Shown here: one piece after another, positions 10,560-21,063 of the stretch
How the letters are laid out: each line of letters opens with the position of its first letter
Numbering within the stretch: position 1 is the stretch's first letter
From: Notolepis coatsorum
Lineage: Eukaryota; Chordata; Actinopteri; Aulopiformes; Paralepididae
NCBI GenBank assembly: GCA_963971535.1
Contig: OZ020591.1
Span: 18,276,823 to 18,340,822 of the forward strand
Length of the DNA: 64,000 nt
Direction: 5' to 3'
Program-made: the position numbers and the translations under genes
The notes under the pieces: model-generated
Seen by the model: only the letters and a program-made list of their open reading frames with translations
What the model was told of the DNA's origin: nothing
Database searches by the model: none

Positions 10560-11169
10560 ACGACAAAGCTGAATCAAAGTTCATTGATCTTATCAGACTA
10601 CATGAACCACACAATCATGACAGCTCTCTAAATGAAATGGTAGAAAATCTCAATGATGCAATGTCATCTATATTAAATTCTGTCGCCCCATTAAAAACGA
10701 AAAAGAAGAAAACTAGAGCCTCGCCCTGGTTAAACTATAATACGGTCAACGAAGAAAAAAGGAAATGTCGTGCAGCGGAGCGAAAATGGAGAAAAACAAA
10801 AACCACCATATGCTGTGATATATACAAAGATGCTTTAACTGCTTATAATAAAACCATCCGCTTAGCAAGGAAAGATTACTTCTCTAAAATCATTACAGAA
10901 AATGCTGGAAACTCCAGAATCCTCTTTTCCACTATTAATGTACTACTCAACACTGCCCCTACACCTCCTCAGTCATCAACGGTTAAGTGTGAAGAACTTG
11001 CACTATTCTTTAACAACAAAATAACCTTGATCAGGGCCAGCATTACTCATGATGGAAATAAAGCTGATTGCGGCAAACCGTGCAATGTAACCATGAGAAG
11101 TTTCACATGCATCACATTAGATGTACTCTGCAAAACTGTCTCAGAATGTAACTCCTCCACCTCAGACAT
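10560..11169 (+). pseudogene. L2 ORF2, segment between endonuclease and reverse transcriptase
   Basis: After the end of the endonuclease (LSDHHCIFFD at about 10475-10505), the frame at 10637 reads through ASPWLNYNTVNEEKRKCRAA and CEELALFFNNKIT, typical of the linker of L2 ORF2. The MITE at 11170 interrupts it, and the reverse transcriptase follows at 12356. Confidence 0.7.
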
Positions 11170-11329
11170 TAGGGGTGGACGGTATGGTCTAAAATTTATA
11201 TCACGGTATAATTTGAAGCATAGACGGTAACGGTATATATCACGGTATCATCGTTTTTGATAATTTTTTTTTTATTTTATATAATTTTTTATTTTTTTTT
11301 ATAAAATATATATATTATATAATTAGACT

Positions 11330-11900
11330 TGTACTTGTATTATCTGCGAGACATCGCCACCACGCAACAAGCTCCACTGTCTGTGTGTACTCTAGTAGCC
11401 TCCAGCTACGGCCAGGATTCTCTGGAGCTGCACCTGGACCTATACTCGAGTAGCCTCGAGCAGAGCTACGGCCAGGATTCTCCGGCGCTGCACCTGGACC
11501 CTATTGGCATAACGTTACTTAACTGTGCTCAGCAAGCCCTCAGCTCGAATACGCATCGAATCAGTGTTATAAGACATTGATATCAGGAGCTATCTGTAGC
11601 TACTGCTAGCCGGATATATAACGTTAATACAACGCCTCAGTGAATTATTTAGTTCAATGGGACATTTCGTTTTGAACGGTGAACTAACTTGCGCTAACGT
11701 GAGCTAACAGGTAGCATACAAGTCTCTCTACTAGACTTTGTGGAGCGTTTGTTGATGTCAGGAGCTATCGGTAGCTGGCCGACTAGATACCGTTCGGTTA
11801 GACAATGCCTCATCATGTATTAAACTAAAAGTGAATAGTTGACTGGGTCATTTTGTAACGGTAGCTAAGCTAACGTTAGCTCAGGGAGACGCCGCCGTCC
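11330..11900 (+). repeat. Shared cargo module 1 (copy in MITE 11170-12347)
   Basis: The segment includes CTCCACTGTCTGTGTGTA, GACATTGATATCAGGAGC and AGTGAATAGTTGACTGGGTC, all also found in order at 35190-35657 and, in reverse complement, at 43960-44480. It contains an internal imperfect direct repeat of about 180 bp around TCAGGAGCTATC. Confidence 0.75.
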
Positions 11901-11916
11901 TCCCGTGTCTATACGT

Positions 11917-12073
11917 TACTATATGAATTGAAAATGGGGGACCCTGATGGAAACAAGACAAACGTCTTTCTCAGGTCTGCATCCCCTTAACAATTGTATG
12001 TATTGAGCCGTACTGTATTGTACCCATTCTGCAATCTGTTAAATAAAGTTTTCATTCATTCATTCATTCATTC
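11917..12073 (+). mobile_element. LINE 3' tail (Jockey group)
   Basis: The piece runs from GAATTGAAAATGGGGGACC to an AATAAAG signal and (ATTC)n, the 3' end of the LINE also seen at 61853-62939. No coding sequence is present. Confidence 0.7.
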
Positions 12074-12411
12074 CCGTCCCACTAGACCCGTGTTTACATG
12101 CGTGCGGTAGGGGCTGGCACGCCCACTGCGCGAAGCCTCCTAAATAACTTTTTCCAGTTCGCCCATATCTATTATCTATGACTAATTCTATCTATTTTTA
12201 GGGGCGAGTGAAATAGTCACGCTGTGGTTACATGACGTCATTGCTATTTTAGAGCTGCCCTACCGGTTACACGGTATAGTCAAAATCCATACCGTAGAGC
12301 AAATTCATACCGTTTATACCGTATACCGTTTATACCGTCCACCCTTATCAGACAATTGACCCTATACCTACAGCTTTCTTCAAACGGGTATTTAATAGTG
12401 TTTCAAGCCCT

Positions 12412-13566
12412 GTGCTAGACATCATAAACACTTCCCTTAGGACTGGTCTTTTCCCGGATGCCTTTAAAACAGCAGTTGTAAAGCCATTACTAAAAAAATC
12501 TAACTTGGATAGTAATGAAATGGCAAATTATCGTCCAATATCCAACCTACCATTCATTAGTAAAGTACTTGAAAAGATAGTTTCAGTTCAAATAAATTCC
12601 TTTCTTGAAGAAAACAACATCTTAGAAGAATTTCAGTCAGGATTCAGAAAATATCATAGCACTGAAACTGCCCTCACCAAAATAATCAGTGACCTCAGAC
12701 TAAACTCTGACGAGAATAAGATCTCCATCCTTATCCTGTTAGATCTCAGTGCAGCATTTGATACAATCGATCACGATATTCTAATCGATCGTCTTGAAAA
12801 CCATGTCGGTTTCTCAGAACATGTGCTGGGCTGGTTTAAAACATACATCAGAGGGAGGAAATTCTATGTTAAACTAGGAGATCACATGTCTGATATATAC
12901 GACAACAACTATGGAGTTGCACAAGGGAGTTGCTTAGGTCCTTTACTCTTCTCCCTTTACATGTTACCGCTGGGTGATATCATCAGAGAACATAATGTAG
13001 ATTTCCATAGCTATGCGGATGATACACAACTGTACATATCTGCTGAACCAAATGATACAGCGATTAGCTCCATTACAGACTGCTTACTGGCAATAAATAA
13101 ATGGATGAGTAAGAACTTCCTGAAACTAAACGAGAACAAAACTGAAATTCTAATTATCGGCTCCAAAACTAAAAAAGAAACATTAATAAAGAACCTGGGG
13201 GGACTAACCCCTTGGATCAAATCTGAGGTCACTAGTCTTGGGGTTATCATAGATTCAGAACTGAACTTCAATTCTCATATTAGCAAAGTGACGAAAACAT
13301 CGTTCTTCCATCTCAGAAATATAGCAAAAGTACAACCATTTATTAATCAGAACGATGCCGAGAAGCTAATTCATGCATTCATATCTAGCCGGTTAGACTA
13401 CTGTAATGCACTTTTCACAGGTCTCCCTAAGAAAACCACAGAGAGGCTTCAGCTAATCCAAAACTCTGCAGCCCGACTGCTAACTAGAACCAAAAGGAGA
13501 GAGCACATTAGTCCAGTCTTAGCTGCTTTACACTGGCTTCCTGTAACATTTAGAATTGACTTTAAG
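12412..13566 (+). pseudogene. L2 ORF2, reverse transcriptase domain
   Basis: A continuous frame covers the fingers and palm: MANYRPISNLPFISKVLEKI, LLDLSAAFDTIDHDIL, GVAQGSCLGPLLFSLYMLPL and the catalytic FHSYADDTQLY at about 13007. It continues through SRLDYCNALFTGLP and ends where a SINE is inserted after 13567. The open frame suggests a fairly young L2, disabled mainly by insertions. Confidence 0.9.
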
Positions 13567-13567
13567 G

Positions 13568-14064
13568 AGGGCGGTTAGGTGGCCGAGCGGAGATTGCGTT
13601 CGTCACCAGCCCCGGAGCTGTGAGCTGGATTCGCCTGTTCGAATCCAGCTCACAGCTCCGGGGTTGTCACCAGCTTGGCTGGCCGTCTGCACTAATACAA
13701 TTGGCTGTATTAGAGGGTGGGAGAAGCTGGCGGGGTGGGTCCGGGTCGTTGTAAACAGCGACTCCTACAGTTCGGTCGGGGCGCCTGCTAAGCGCGGATA
13801 GGACTCGAGGGGGATAGTGTGGTCCTCCCACACGCTACGCCCTCTCGATGAGAATCCGCGCTGCCAGGTGAAAAGAAGCGGTGATTGGCTGGACGTGTGT
13901 CGGAGGAAGCACGTGGTAGCCTCCACTCTCCCAGATGATCTGACTGTTGGGGGTAAGTGCGCAGCGACCAGGAAGGGACTGGGAATTGGCATATGACTAA
14001 CATTGGGATGGGAGAAAATCGGAGGAAAATGGAGGGGGAAAAAGACTAATAAAAAAAAAAAAAA
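13568..14064 (+). mobile_element. tRNA-derived SINE in L2 ORF2
   Basis: A tRNA-like head (A box near GTGGCCGAGCGG, B box TTCGAATCC) is followed by a body of about 400 bp and an A-rich tail. It is flanked by the exact 14-bp duplication AATTGACTTTAAGG (13554-13567 and 14065-14078). The body matches the SINE at 21064-21546. The head contains a perfect 24-bp stem (13610-13633 with 13640-13663). Confidence 0.9.
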
Positions 14065-14066
14065 AA

Positions 14067-14353
14067 TTGACTTTAAGGTCCTTCTCCTTACATACAAAGC
14101 TCTAAATGGACAGGGACCTAGCTACATCGCCAACACTCTAATAAATTACACACCAGCAAGAACACTGCGATCATCAGCTGCTGGACTACTAGAGGCTCCC
14201 AGAAGCAGTCAAAAGAGGATCGGTAATGCAGCCTTTATCAACTATGCCCCAAAACTATGGAACAAACTACCCCAAAACATCAGGGAAGCCAACTCGCTAG
14301 ACATCTTTAAAAGACAGCTTAAAACCTATCTCTTTGCTCAGGCATTTCACTGA
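14067..14353 (+). pseudogene. L2 ORF2 C terminus
   Basis: The frame resumes with VLLLTYKALNGQGPSYI and ends LKTYLFAQAFH at a TGA, the usual L2 ORF2 C terminus. Removing the SINE and one copy of its duplication restores the frame with the reverse transcriptase part. Confidence 0.85.
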
Positions 14354-14607
14354 TAGATATCTGCTACCACCTAGTGGCAAGAGGAAACATCAGGGATATC
14401 CTGACACAACTTGTATTTACCTGCACTATTCTTACCCTGCCTACTCTTATACACTGCCTATCAAATTCATGTGTCGGTTATTGCACTTTTTACTTCTTAC
14501 TGATGACTATTTTTAAACTGAATCATTTTAAACTATTTTTATTATTTGCTAGATCCAAATGTGAAACACTGATTATTTGTTCATGCAATAGGTCCCACTA
14601 TTTAGTA

Positions 14608-14951
14608 TGGGTTCGAGTCCCTGTGATCTAATATCACTAAAGTTACAGTGTGGGTTCGAGTCCCTGTGATCTACTATCACTAAAGTTACAGTGTGGGTTC
14701 GAGTCCCTGTGATCTAGTATCACTAAAGTTACAGTGTGGGTTCGAGTCCCTGTGATCTAGTATCACTAAAGTTACAGTGTGGGTTCGAGTCCCTGTGATC
14801 TAGTATCACTAAAGTTACAGTGTGGGTTCGAGTCCCTGTGATCTAGTATCACTAAAGTTACAGTGTGGGTTCGAGTCCCTGTGATCTAGTATCACTAAAG
14901 TTACAGTGTGGGTTCGTGTCCCTGTGATCTAATATCACTAAAGTTACAGCA
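14608..14951 (+). repeat. 43-bp tandem array with repeated B-box motifs in L2 3' UTR
   Basis: Eight units start with GGTTCGAGTCC at 14610, 14653, 14696, 14739, 14782, 14825, 14868 and 14911, exactly 43 bp apart; the last has GGTTCGTGTCC. GGTTCGAGTCC matches the tRNA-gene B box consensus (GGTTCGANNCC). No A box or other tRNA structure accompanies the units. Confidence 0.9.
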
Positions 14952-15621
14952 ATATGTACTGTGAAGTATGTTGGGAATTACAGGAGTATTACTGAATAGA
15001 GAGCCTATTAGGATGCGAGATCCTAATGTGAAACACTGTGATTTGCCATATCTTGCTATGCTCGCTCATGCCTGTATTTTTTATGTCCGTTCTATTTTAT
15101 AATTGTTTTACCATTTTTAAACTGAATCAATTTAAACTATTTTTACTATTTGTGTTACTGAAAACTGTAAGCGGAGAGCCTATTGTGATGCTAGATCCTA
15201 ATGTGAAACACTGTGATTCTACCGGTCTATCTTTTTATGCTCGCTTATGCCTGTATTTTTTACTGTTGTGAAGCACTTTGAACTGCAACCTCTGTATGAA
15301 AAGTGCTATACAAATAAAGTTATTATTATTATTATATGCGTTTGGGCCTATAACTAGCGTTTTTGGAATTACAGCAGAAAAGCTTATAAACATACTTATA
15401 TTCAAGACGGTATTAACACAACAATGTATGAATGAAAAAATATAACGTTCCCACATCCGGAACGATAGATAATCGATGTTGAATGGGGCATAGTAATGTC
15501 AATATAGCAATACAATTTTAAAAGTTATAGCCCTGCAAAGAAGGTAAACATCTCCATAGGCTTTCAACAGTGGCAGACTGGGTACTTTGATGGGTACAAT
15601 GGCTGGCAGTCAATGTGTTAA

Positions 15622-15750
15622 GCCAAAATGGCCAATATGTGCCCACTTCTATCATTGGAGTGGATGAGTCAACTCTGCTTGACTCCAATGGTACTGTAGG
15701 TGTCTCCAGAAACCCTGAAGTCCTGCATCCACTAGTCAAACCTAAGTAAT
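15622..15750 (+). other. Right flank of piggyBac copy B, coding-like
   Basis: The frame includes NGQYVPTSIIGVDESTLLD and ends HPLVKPK-stop at about 15749, in frame with 5740-5779 once copy B is removed. The last codons overlap the first unit of the tandem repeat at 15726, which weakens the case for a host exon. Confidence 0.2.
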
Positions 15751-15912
15751 ATATGTGCTGTATTTTGTTCATCCACTAGTCAAACCTAAGAAATATATGG
15801 TGATATGATATTTTGTTCATCCACTAGTCAAACATAAGAAAGATATGGTGATATATTTTGTTCATCCACTAGTCAAACCTAAGGAAGATCTGGTGATGTG
15901 AGATTTTGTTCA
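15726..15912. repeat. Tandem repeat, about 48-bp unit, four copies
   Basis: Four imperfect units contain CATCCACTAGTCAAACCTAAG-like sequence followed by an AT-rich spacer with ATGGTGATAT. A MITE-like end (ATAGCCCAACCCTA) follows at about 15915-15928. Confidence 0.8.
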
Positions 15913-15930
15913 TATAGCCCAACCCTAAGC

Positions 15931-16092
15931 ATAACAACTGAAGCATAATATGGTGTTGGCTAGGAACGGCTATGTGGTCATCTTTCTTGTCTGCAGCCGG
16001 TGAAACAGCTCCGACACGTTTGTTGGGGCCGTCACTGAGGTCATTCTTTCCCTGGGACATCTTCACTGAACACGGCTCTGTAAAGTCCAGAC
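15931..16092 (-). other. Possible host exon with start codon
   Basis: On the minus strand a pyrimidine-rich tract ends TTTACAG near 16083. ATG in a fair context (GAAGATGTCC) follows, with the frame MSQGKNDLSDGPNKRVGAVS then PAADKKDD. No convincing donor site follows, and I do not recognise the protein. It could be chance. Confidence 0.2.
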
Positions 16093-16346
16093 AGACAAAA
16101 TCATAATTTAAAGCAGATGAAACATTTCAGTTAGGTTAGGCTGTATGCCATGGTTATAGCAATTGTACACTAGAAATGTAGTAATGTCATATTACTTTTG
16201 CAAAAATATGTAATTTCATAAAGTCTGTAAACAAAGTTTAAGGTTTCTCTGCCCCCAATTTGTCTCTTGCTCGTCTTTTCCACATGCTTGTTTTAATTCT
16301 GTAGGTGTGGGGGGAGGGGGGCAAATACATTTGTATGCTCCTCTCT
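16093..16346. other. Unassigned DNA
   Basis: I see no coding frame or element end here, apart from a G-rich run near 16308-16320. Confidence 0.3.
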
Positions 16347-18252
16347 TAGGGCTGGGCGATATAACGATAATTATCGCGATATATTTTAATAATTGATATC
16401 TAAAAAAATAAATATCGACCTGCAACAGGGCAGTTTTAAAACCAGAGACAGTGGACAGACTTGTCTTTCTTGCCTGCAACTTAAAGTAATGGCTTTGCTT
16501 GTCCAAATGACAATACTGACCAAATTGAGATTTATTTGTCTCTTTTATTTTGTTTGCTTTCTAATTTAAAATACAGTTTGAAACCGTCTGTACACAGTAG
16601 GCTATGTGTGCTAGCAGAGCTAGTCTCCAGTCATGAGTCACGGTGCACATGTGCAGTGGTTTGTCCACCAAAAAAGCGCCAAAAGATAGAAAAGAAACTA
16701 GCAGAGCCAGAACTGTTCAACTCCCCTGGAGCCACAGCCAGCAGAGAAGCCGGTTTACTTTCGCTTTCAAACCAGCTGCAGCCTGATAACTGGAGTGTGA
16801 GGGGATGTAACACTAAAGATGGCGGCAACGACAAAGAATTGCTGCAAAATAAACATACATCTGTTAAAAAATAAATTAAAAAAAAATTATATTCGATTAG
16901 TTTGTATCGTTTTTTTTTTGTTAAGTTTCAAGTTTCTTTAATAGTCATACAGAAGTACAGAATACTTTTATACAAAATGCTTCTTACTGTTACGCTCCAG
17001 AGACTGTGCTAGACAAGATAAGTATCAAATAACATAGTATAGCATTTAAATTAGAAGTAGAAAATGAGGTCACAGTGTTCAGTATAGACATATGTACAAT
17101 GTTCGATGCAGAATAGACGTAACTGAGTTACCATATAATATACAATATACTATGCAGTGTACTAATATACAATACTATATAGTGCAAAGCAGAAATGAGA
17201 TGAGGTACAATTTAGGTACAATTTACAGTAAGGTGTACGAGTTGTAGTGCAAATCCTTTATCAATAAATATAAAGTGTGGAGAGTGGGTGCTGCAGTGTG
17301 TTTGTTTAAAGTGAGTGTGTGGATGTGTGTGCTATGTGCATTGATGGTTGTTGTGTAGTGTTCATTGTTCGTTGAGCAGCCTGATGGCCTGGGGATAGAA
17401 GCTTCTTCTGAGTCTTTCTGTGCTCGCCTTGAGACTCCGGTATCGCTTGCCTGACCGCAGCAGTTCAAAGAGGCAGTTGTTCGGGTGGCTGGAGTCCTTA
17501 ATGATTCCCTTAGCCTTGCCCCTGCACCGCTTGTTGTAAATGTTCTGGAGGGTGGGGAGCCCCCCTCCAATTGTGCGTTCGGCTGAACGTGTCACTCTTT
17601 GTAGTCTGCTTTGGTCTTGTGCAGTGCTATTCCCAAACCAGGAGGTGATGTTGCCAGTCAGGATGCTCTCTATTGTACATGAGTAGAAGTTCTTAAGGAT
17701 CTTCTGACTGACTTGGAACTTCCTTAGGCGCCTGAGGAAGTAGAGGCGTTGTCGTGCCTTCTTCACAACACTGTCAATGTGTGTGGTCCATGTCAAGTCC
17801 TCGGATATGTGGGCTCCGAGGTACTTAAAGCTGCTCACTCTCTCAACCGGTGCCCCGTCGATGCTGAGGGGGCTGTAGTCCTTGACCCCCGACCTCCTGA
17901 AGTCCACAATCATCTCCTTTGTTTTGCTGACGTTCAGGGAGAGGCTGTTTTCCTGGCACCATCCCGCCAGGACCTTGATCTCGTCGTTTGCAGAGATCAG
18001 GCCCACCACTACTGTGTCGTCAGCAAATTTGATGATTGTGTTGCTACTCCGCTGAGCCACACAGTCGTGTGTACAGGGAGTAGAGGAGGGGACTCAGAAC
18101 ACGGCCCTGGGGGGCCCCTATGTTGAGGGTGATGGATGAGGAGGTGCAGTTGCCTGCTCTCACCACCTGGGGTCTGCCCGTCAGGAAGTTATCGATGTTA
18201 GTTATCGATATCGTTATCGTGATATCATTTTTGGCCATATCGCCCAGCCCTA
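16347..18252. mobile_element. hAT-type MITE ends (TAGGGCTGGGCGATA) around a LINE
   Basis: The left end TAGGGCTGGGCGATATAACG and the right end ATATCGCCCAGCCCTA belong to the family at 8566-9365. The flanking 8-mers do not match, unlike every other complete copy here, and the flanks differ in kind: unassigned DNA on the left, LINE on the right. The two ends may come from different copies or a flank may have been deleted. A minus-strand LINE occupies 16922-18187. Confidence 0.65.
16922..18187 (-). mobile_element. 5'-truncated LINE (I/Jockey group)
   Basis: On the minus strand a C-terminal reverse transcriptase reads FLTGRPQVVRAG (about 18190) and [18 protein letters not shown]; a frameshift leads into [15 protein letters not shown], containing the FADD catalytic box. 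The frame 17362-18060 stays open for 232 codons to the end at AIRLLNEQ. The 3' UTR runs to about 16922. The same family is at 37792-40428 (minus) and 18256-18455 (plus). Confidence 0.85.
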
Positions 18253-18255
18253 CTC

Positions 18256-18455
18256 CAGGGCATTTACAACAAGCGGTGCATGGGCAAGGCTAAGAGAATT
18301 ATCAAAGACTCGAGCCACCCAAACAACTGCCTCTTTGAACTGCTGCGGTCAGGCAAGCGATACCGGAGTCTCATGGCAAGCACAGAGAGACTCAGAAGAA
18401 GCTTTTATCCACAGGCCATCAGGATGCTCAACGAACAATAACACTATGTAACAAC
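18256..18455 (+). mobile_element. LINE C-terminal fragment in inverted orientation
   Basis: Encodes IIKDSSHPNNCLFELLRSGK and a C terminus ending MLNEQ-stop, the same part of the reverse transcriptase as 17372-17545 on the other strand. The two form an inverted repeat of about 180 bp with a 0.7-kb spacer. It is cut on the left by the MITE end at 18252 and on the right by another at 18456. Confidence 0.8.
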
Positions 18456-18774
18456 TAGGGTTGGGCATCGTTTGGATTTGAACGATTCCGGTTCAGATTC
18501 CGATTCTCCGTATCGATTCCTGTTCTAAACGATTCCGATTCTTTGAGGTGCAGGTCAAAACAGGTCACCGTTTATTTCGCAGGATATTTTTTTTGTGATT
18601 TTAAAAAAAAAATGTCATACTATTCACATTTTCAGTTGACTTGATACAGTTTAATTTGGTTGCTGTACTGTAACTAGGGTATTAATTAACAAAGTAAAAC
18701 GTATTTAGGAATTATTCTGACTCCCAGCAGCAATCAGTTATATCAAGCAAACTACATTTTACCTCTCTCCCTAG
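18456..18774. mobile_element. hAT-like MITE left end (TAGGGTTGGGCATCG)
   Basis: The end TAGGGTTGGGCATCG is followed by GATTCCGATT-type repeats. The element is broken by L1 at about 18775, and its right end was not found. Confidence 0.5.
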
Positions 18775-20137
18775 TGGGAAGAATAGAATCAATTCGAATG
18801 AATGCGTTACCTAGACTTCTTTTCCTCTTCCAGTCTCTACCTATACCAATACCTGCCACTGCCTTTAAAAGGTTGGATAAACTCCTATCCAAATGTATCT
18901 GGCAGAGGAAAAGACTTAGAGTAAGGCTCAAAACACTATGTTTGCCAAAGAACAAGGGTGGTCTTGGTCTGCCAAACCTAAGAAACTACTACTGGGCAGC
19001 TCAATTATGCATACTTGTGCATTGTATACAAAAGGACCTAGATTCCGGATGGGTACAGATTGAGCAAAACTCAATTCCAAAGACTCCTCTCAGATCCATA
19101 ATATTCCTGGGGAAAGCATACTGGAAAACAAATTAAGATTGGTAACAAATGGATTACAAATACATTAAAGGTGTGGGAAAGTGTAAGGAAAAAGGGGGGA
19201 GGTCCACGATCAATATCTAGGGCCATGCCAATAGCAGACAATACAGAGTTCCGTCCAGCTATGGAGGATGAGGTTTTTAAAAAGTGGGCGGATTTGGGCC
19301 TGGTTACTATCAATCAATTAATGGAAGGAGACGGTTTGAAATCGTTTGCACAGCTACAGCAATGTTTTGATCTACCTTCGAAAGACATGTTTAGATACTT
19401 TCAAATAAGACACTATGTAATGACTCAGTGAGTGGGAAGCAATTAAGAGACCGCCAACAAACGTGGAGCGGTACTTTATTAACATAATAGAAAAAAACTT
19501 GATGGAAAGAAAGCAGATATCCAATATTTACAACATGTTACAACTAGATGATCCAGGAGATACCGCCTATATTAAAGAAAAATGGGAGTTGGAAGCTAAT
19601 GTGATCATAGAAAATCAAGAATGGGAGGACAGCCATTCAAGCAATCATAAAATCACAAATAGCCCAATGTGGAAGGAGTTTGACTGGAAGGTCAAGGTCA
19701 GGTACTTTAGGACTCCTCAAGTTCTCTCCGGATTTGCTGGTGGGTCCTCACCTCTATGTTGGAGAGGATGTGGAATGATCGGAGATCATACACATATTTT
19801 CTGGGACTGTCCAAAAGTGCAGACATTTTGGGTGAATATCAAAAATGAGATTAAAACCATTTTTGACTTGCCTCTGAATCCATTGTACTATATCTTGGGG
19901 TGTATACCGAAAGGCACATACTATGGAGATACGTTATACATCTTGAGAGTGATACTGTTAATAGCAAGGAAAATGATAACTATGGCATGGTTAAAAAAAA
20001 TCAACCACTGACAATCAAATAATGGACCAAGAGATTGACAGATGAGATGTATACAATGGAAGAAATGACTGCACAATTGCAAATGAAAAAAGATATATTT
20101 ATGCAGAGATGGTCACTTGTAACATTGTACCTGGATA
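18775..20137 (+). mobile_element. L1 LINE, 5'-truncated, ORF2 C-terminal part
   Basis: Three frames in succession (18774-19136, 19171-19431, 19463-20011) encode the part of L1/Tx1 ORF2 beyond the reverse transcriptase: NALPRLLFLFQSLPIPIP, KGGLGLPNLRNYYWAA and the Cys-His motif CWRGCGMIGDHTHIFWDC. Two frame disruptions separate them. The 3' part is interrupted by the hAT at 20146 and a little continues after 20783. Confidence 0.85.
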
Positions 20138-20145
20138 CACACTAG

Positions 20146-20775
20146 TAGAGCCATATGGAATCCGTGATCACGGAATTGAGCAATAAAAATGGAATAAACT
20201 ATATATATAAAAAAAAAAAAAAAATTACTTTTTTTTTATGTTGTGGGACTTGTACAGCACTTTGTTCAACTTTGTCAGTGCTGTAAAGTTTAAACCTTTT
20301 TAAATCTTAGACAAACAAAACACTTTGCTTTCATGAAATATTGTAAGCCGTCATTTGAGGCTTTATAAAAGCAGCACAATGAACACAAATCTGTCAGTGC
20401 CGAGTCCGACCTCATCTTAAATAACAAACAGCATTGCTTGTTGTAGTTAACAAAGAGAGGCAGAGTTGATTTTGCAAAAATATATATATATATATATATT
20501 TTTTTTAATAAATCGAATTTTATTTTCATATTCGAATCCCATGCCCATCGAACGAAGCTTCGAAGTATTTAAGACAGCCCTATTAAATGGACTGTTATAT
20601 CTTATTAAATTGTGGACATTTATTCATTCGCACTTATTAGACACTATTTCTGATGGTAAAATGAGCGTACAAAGCAAAATACAGAATTCTGAAATATTAA
20701 AATGGAAAAAAACGGAATTTGGGAAAAAATTTAATGGAATTTGGAAAAAAATAAAACTGATTTCATATGGCTCTA
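20146..20775. mobile_element. hAT-type element (TAGAGCCATATG), copy 1, short
   Basis: The ends TAGAGCCATATGGAATCC and GATTTCATATGGCTCTA are inverted repeats with exact 8-bp flanks CACACTAG (20138-20145 and 20776-20783). A further MITE remnant occupies its middle (20205-20581). Copy 3 is at 42749-43924. Confidence 0.9.
20205..20581. mobile_element. MITE remnant (right end TTTAAGACAGCCCTA)
   Basis: Sequence absent from copy 3 of the host element ends in TTTAAGACAGCCCTA at about 20581, a hAT-like terminus. Another TAGGGCTGTC-type end is at 63623. The left end is not clear. Confidence 0.4.
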
Positions 20776-21063
20776 CACACTAGCATGAGTCTGAGCCATA
20801 TGAAATCCACGTTCACGGAATCGCGGACGGAATCACGGAATTTACCAATAAAAATGGAATCAACTGCAAAACGTGGAATATTGCAGAATTTGGCCTAATC
20901 TGGACTGAAATTCCGTTTTGGGTGGAACGTTTGTTGCAAAGCAAACATGACCGGGGAGGCGGGGACCGCTGCGTGTTACACACAACACAGCGGTGACCAG
21001 GCGTCTGCCGTCTGGCTGCTTCGGTGTTAACATAGTCAAGAAGCTAAGAAATTCCACAATAAG

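Larger units (their letters stand above)
11170..12347. mobile_element. hAT-type MITE (TAGGGGTGGACGGTAT)
   Basis: The ends are TAGGGGTGGACGGTAT and ATACCGTCCACCCTTA. Flanks are TCAGACAT (11162-11169) and TCAGACAA (12348-12355), 7 of 8 identical. The interior 11330-11900 is cargo module 1, shared with two hAT elements that have different ends. A LINE tail lies at 11917-12073. Confidence 0.87.
6406..15335 (+). mobile_element. L2-type LINE, near full length, with nested insertions
   Basis: ORF1 with an esterase-like domain is followed by ORF2 with APE-type endonuclease and reverse transcriptase, then a 3' UTR ending in GCTATACAAATAAAG plus (TTA)n. Own segments are 6406-8565, 9374-9475, 10476-11169, 12356-13567 and 14065-15335, about 5.4 kb in all. 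Inserts are two hAT MITEs, one LINE fragment and one SINE. Several frameshifts in ORF1 and the inserts make it inactive. Confidence 0.85.
5780..15621 (+). mobile_element. piggyBac-like non-autonomous element, copy B, split by an L2 LINE
   Basis: The left end begins TTAACACATTGGTCGCC at 5780 and the right end closes GGCAGTCAATGTGTTAA at 15621. Its own sequence is 5780-6405 and 15336-15621. It is the most divergent of the five copies, and the CTCF-like motif is altered. The L2 LINE entered its second half. Removing the element joins 5779 to 15622. Confidence 0.7.

Noticed and set aside
13568-13670. tRNA gene
   Set aside because: A and B boxes are present but there is no complete cloverleaf, and the body, A-rich tail and 14-bp target duplication show a SINE. 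The heads at 21064, 61644 and 62944 were rejected as tRNA genes for similar reasons.
14608-14951. CRISPR-like array
   Set aside because: Units are contiguous with no variable spacers, the DNA is from a vertebrate and lies in a LINE 3' UTR; it is a plain tandem repeat. The same holds for the arrays at 58402, 58808 and 59543.
15518-15772. Minus-strand 84-codon frame
   Set aside because: It crosses the end of piggyBac-like copy B and a tandem repeat and has no family resemblance.
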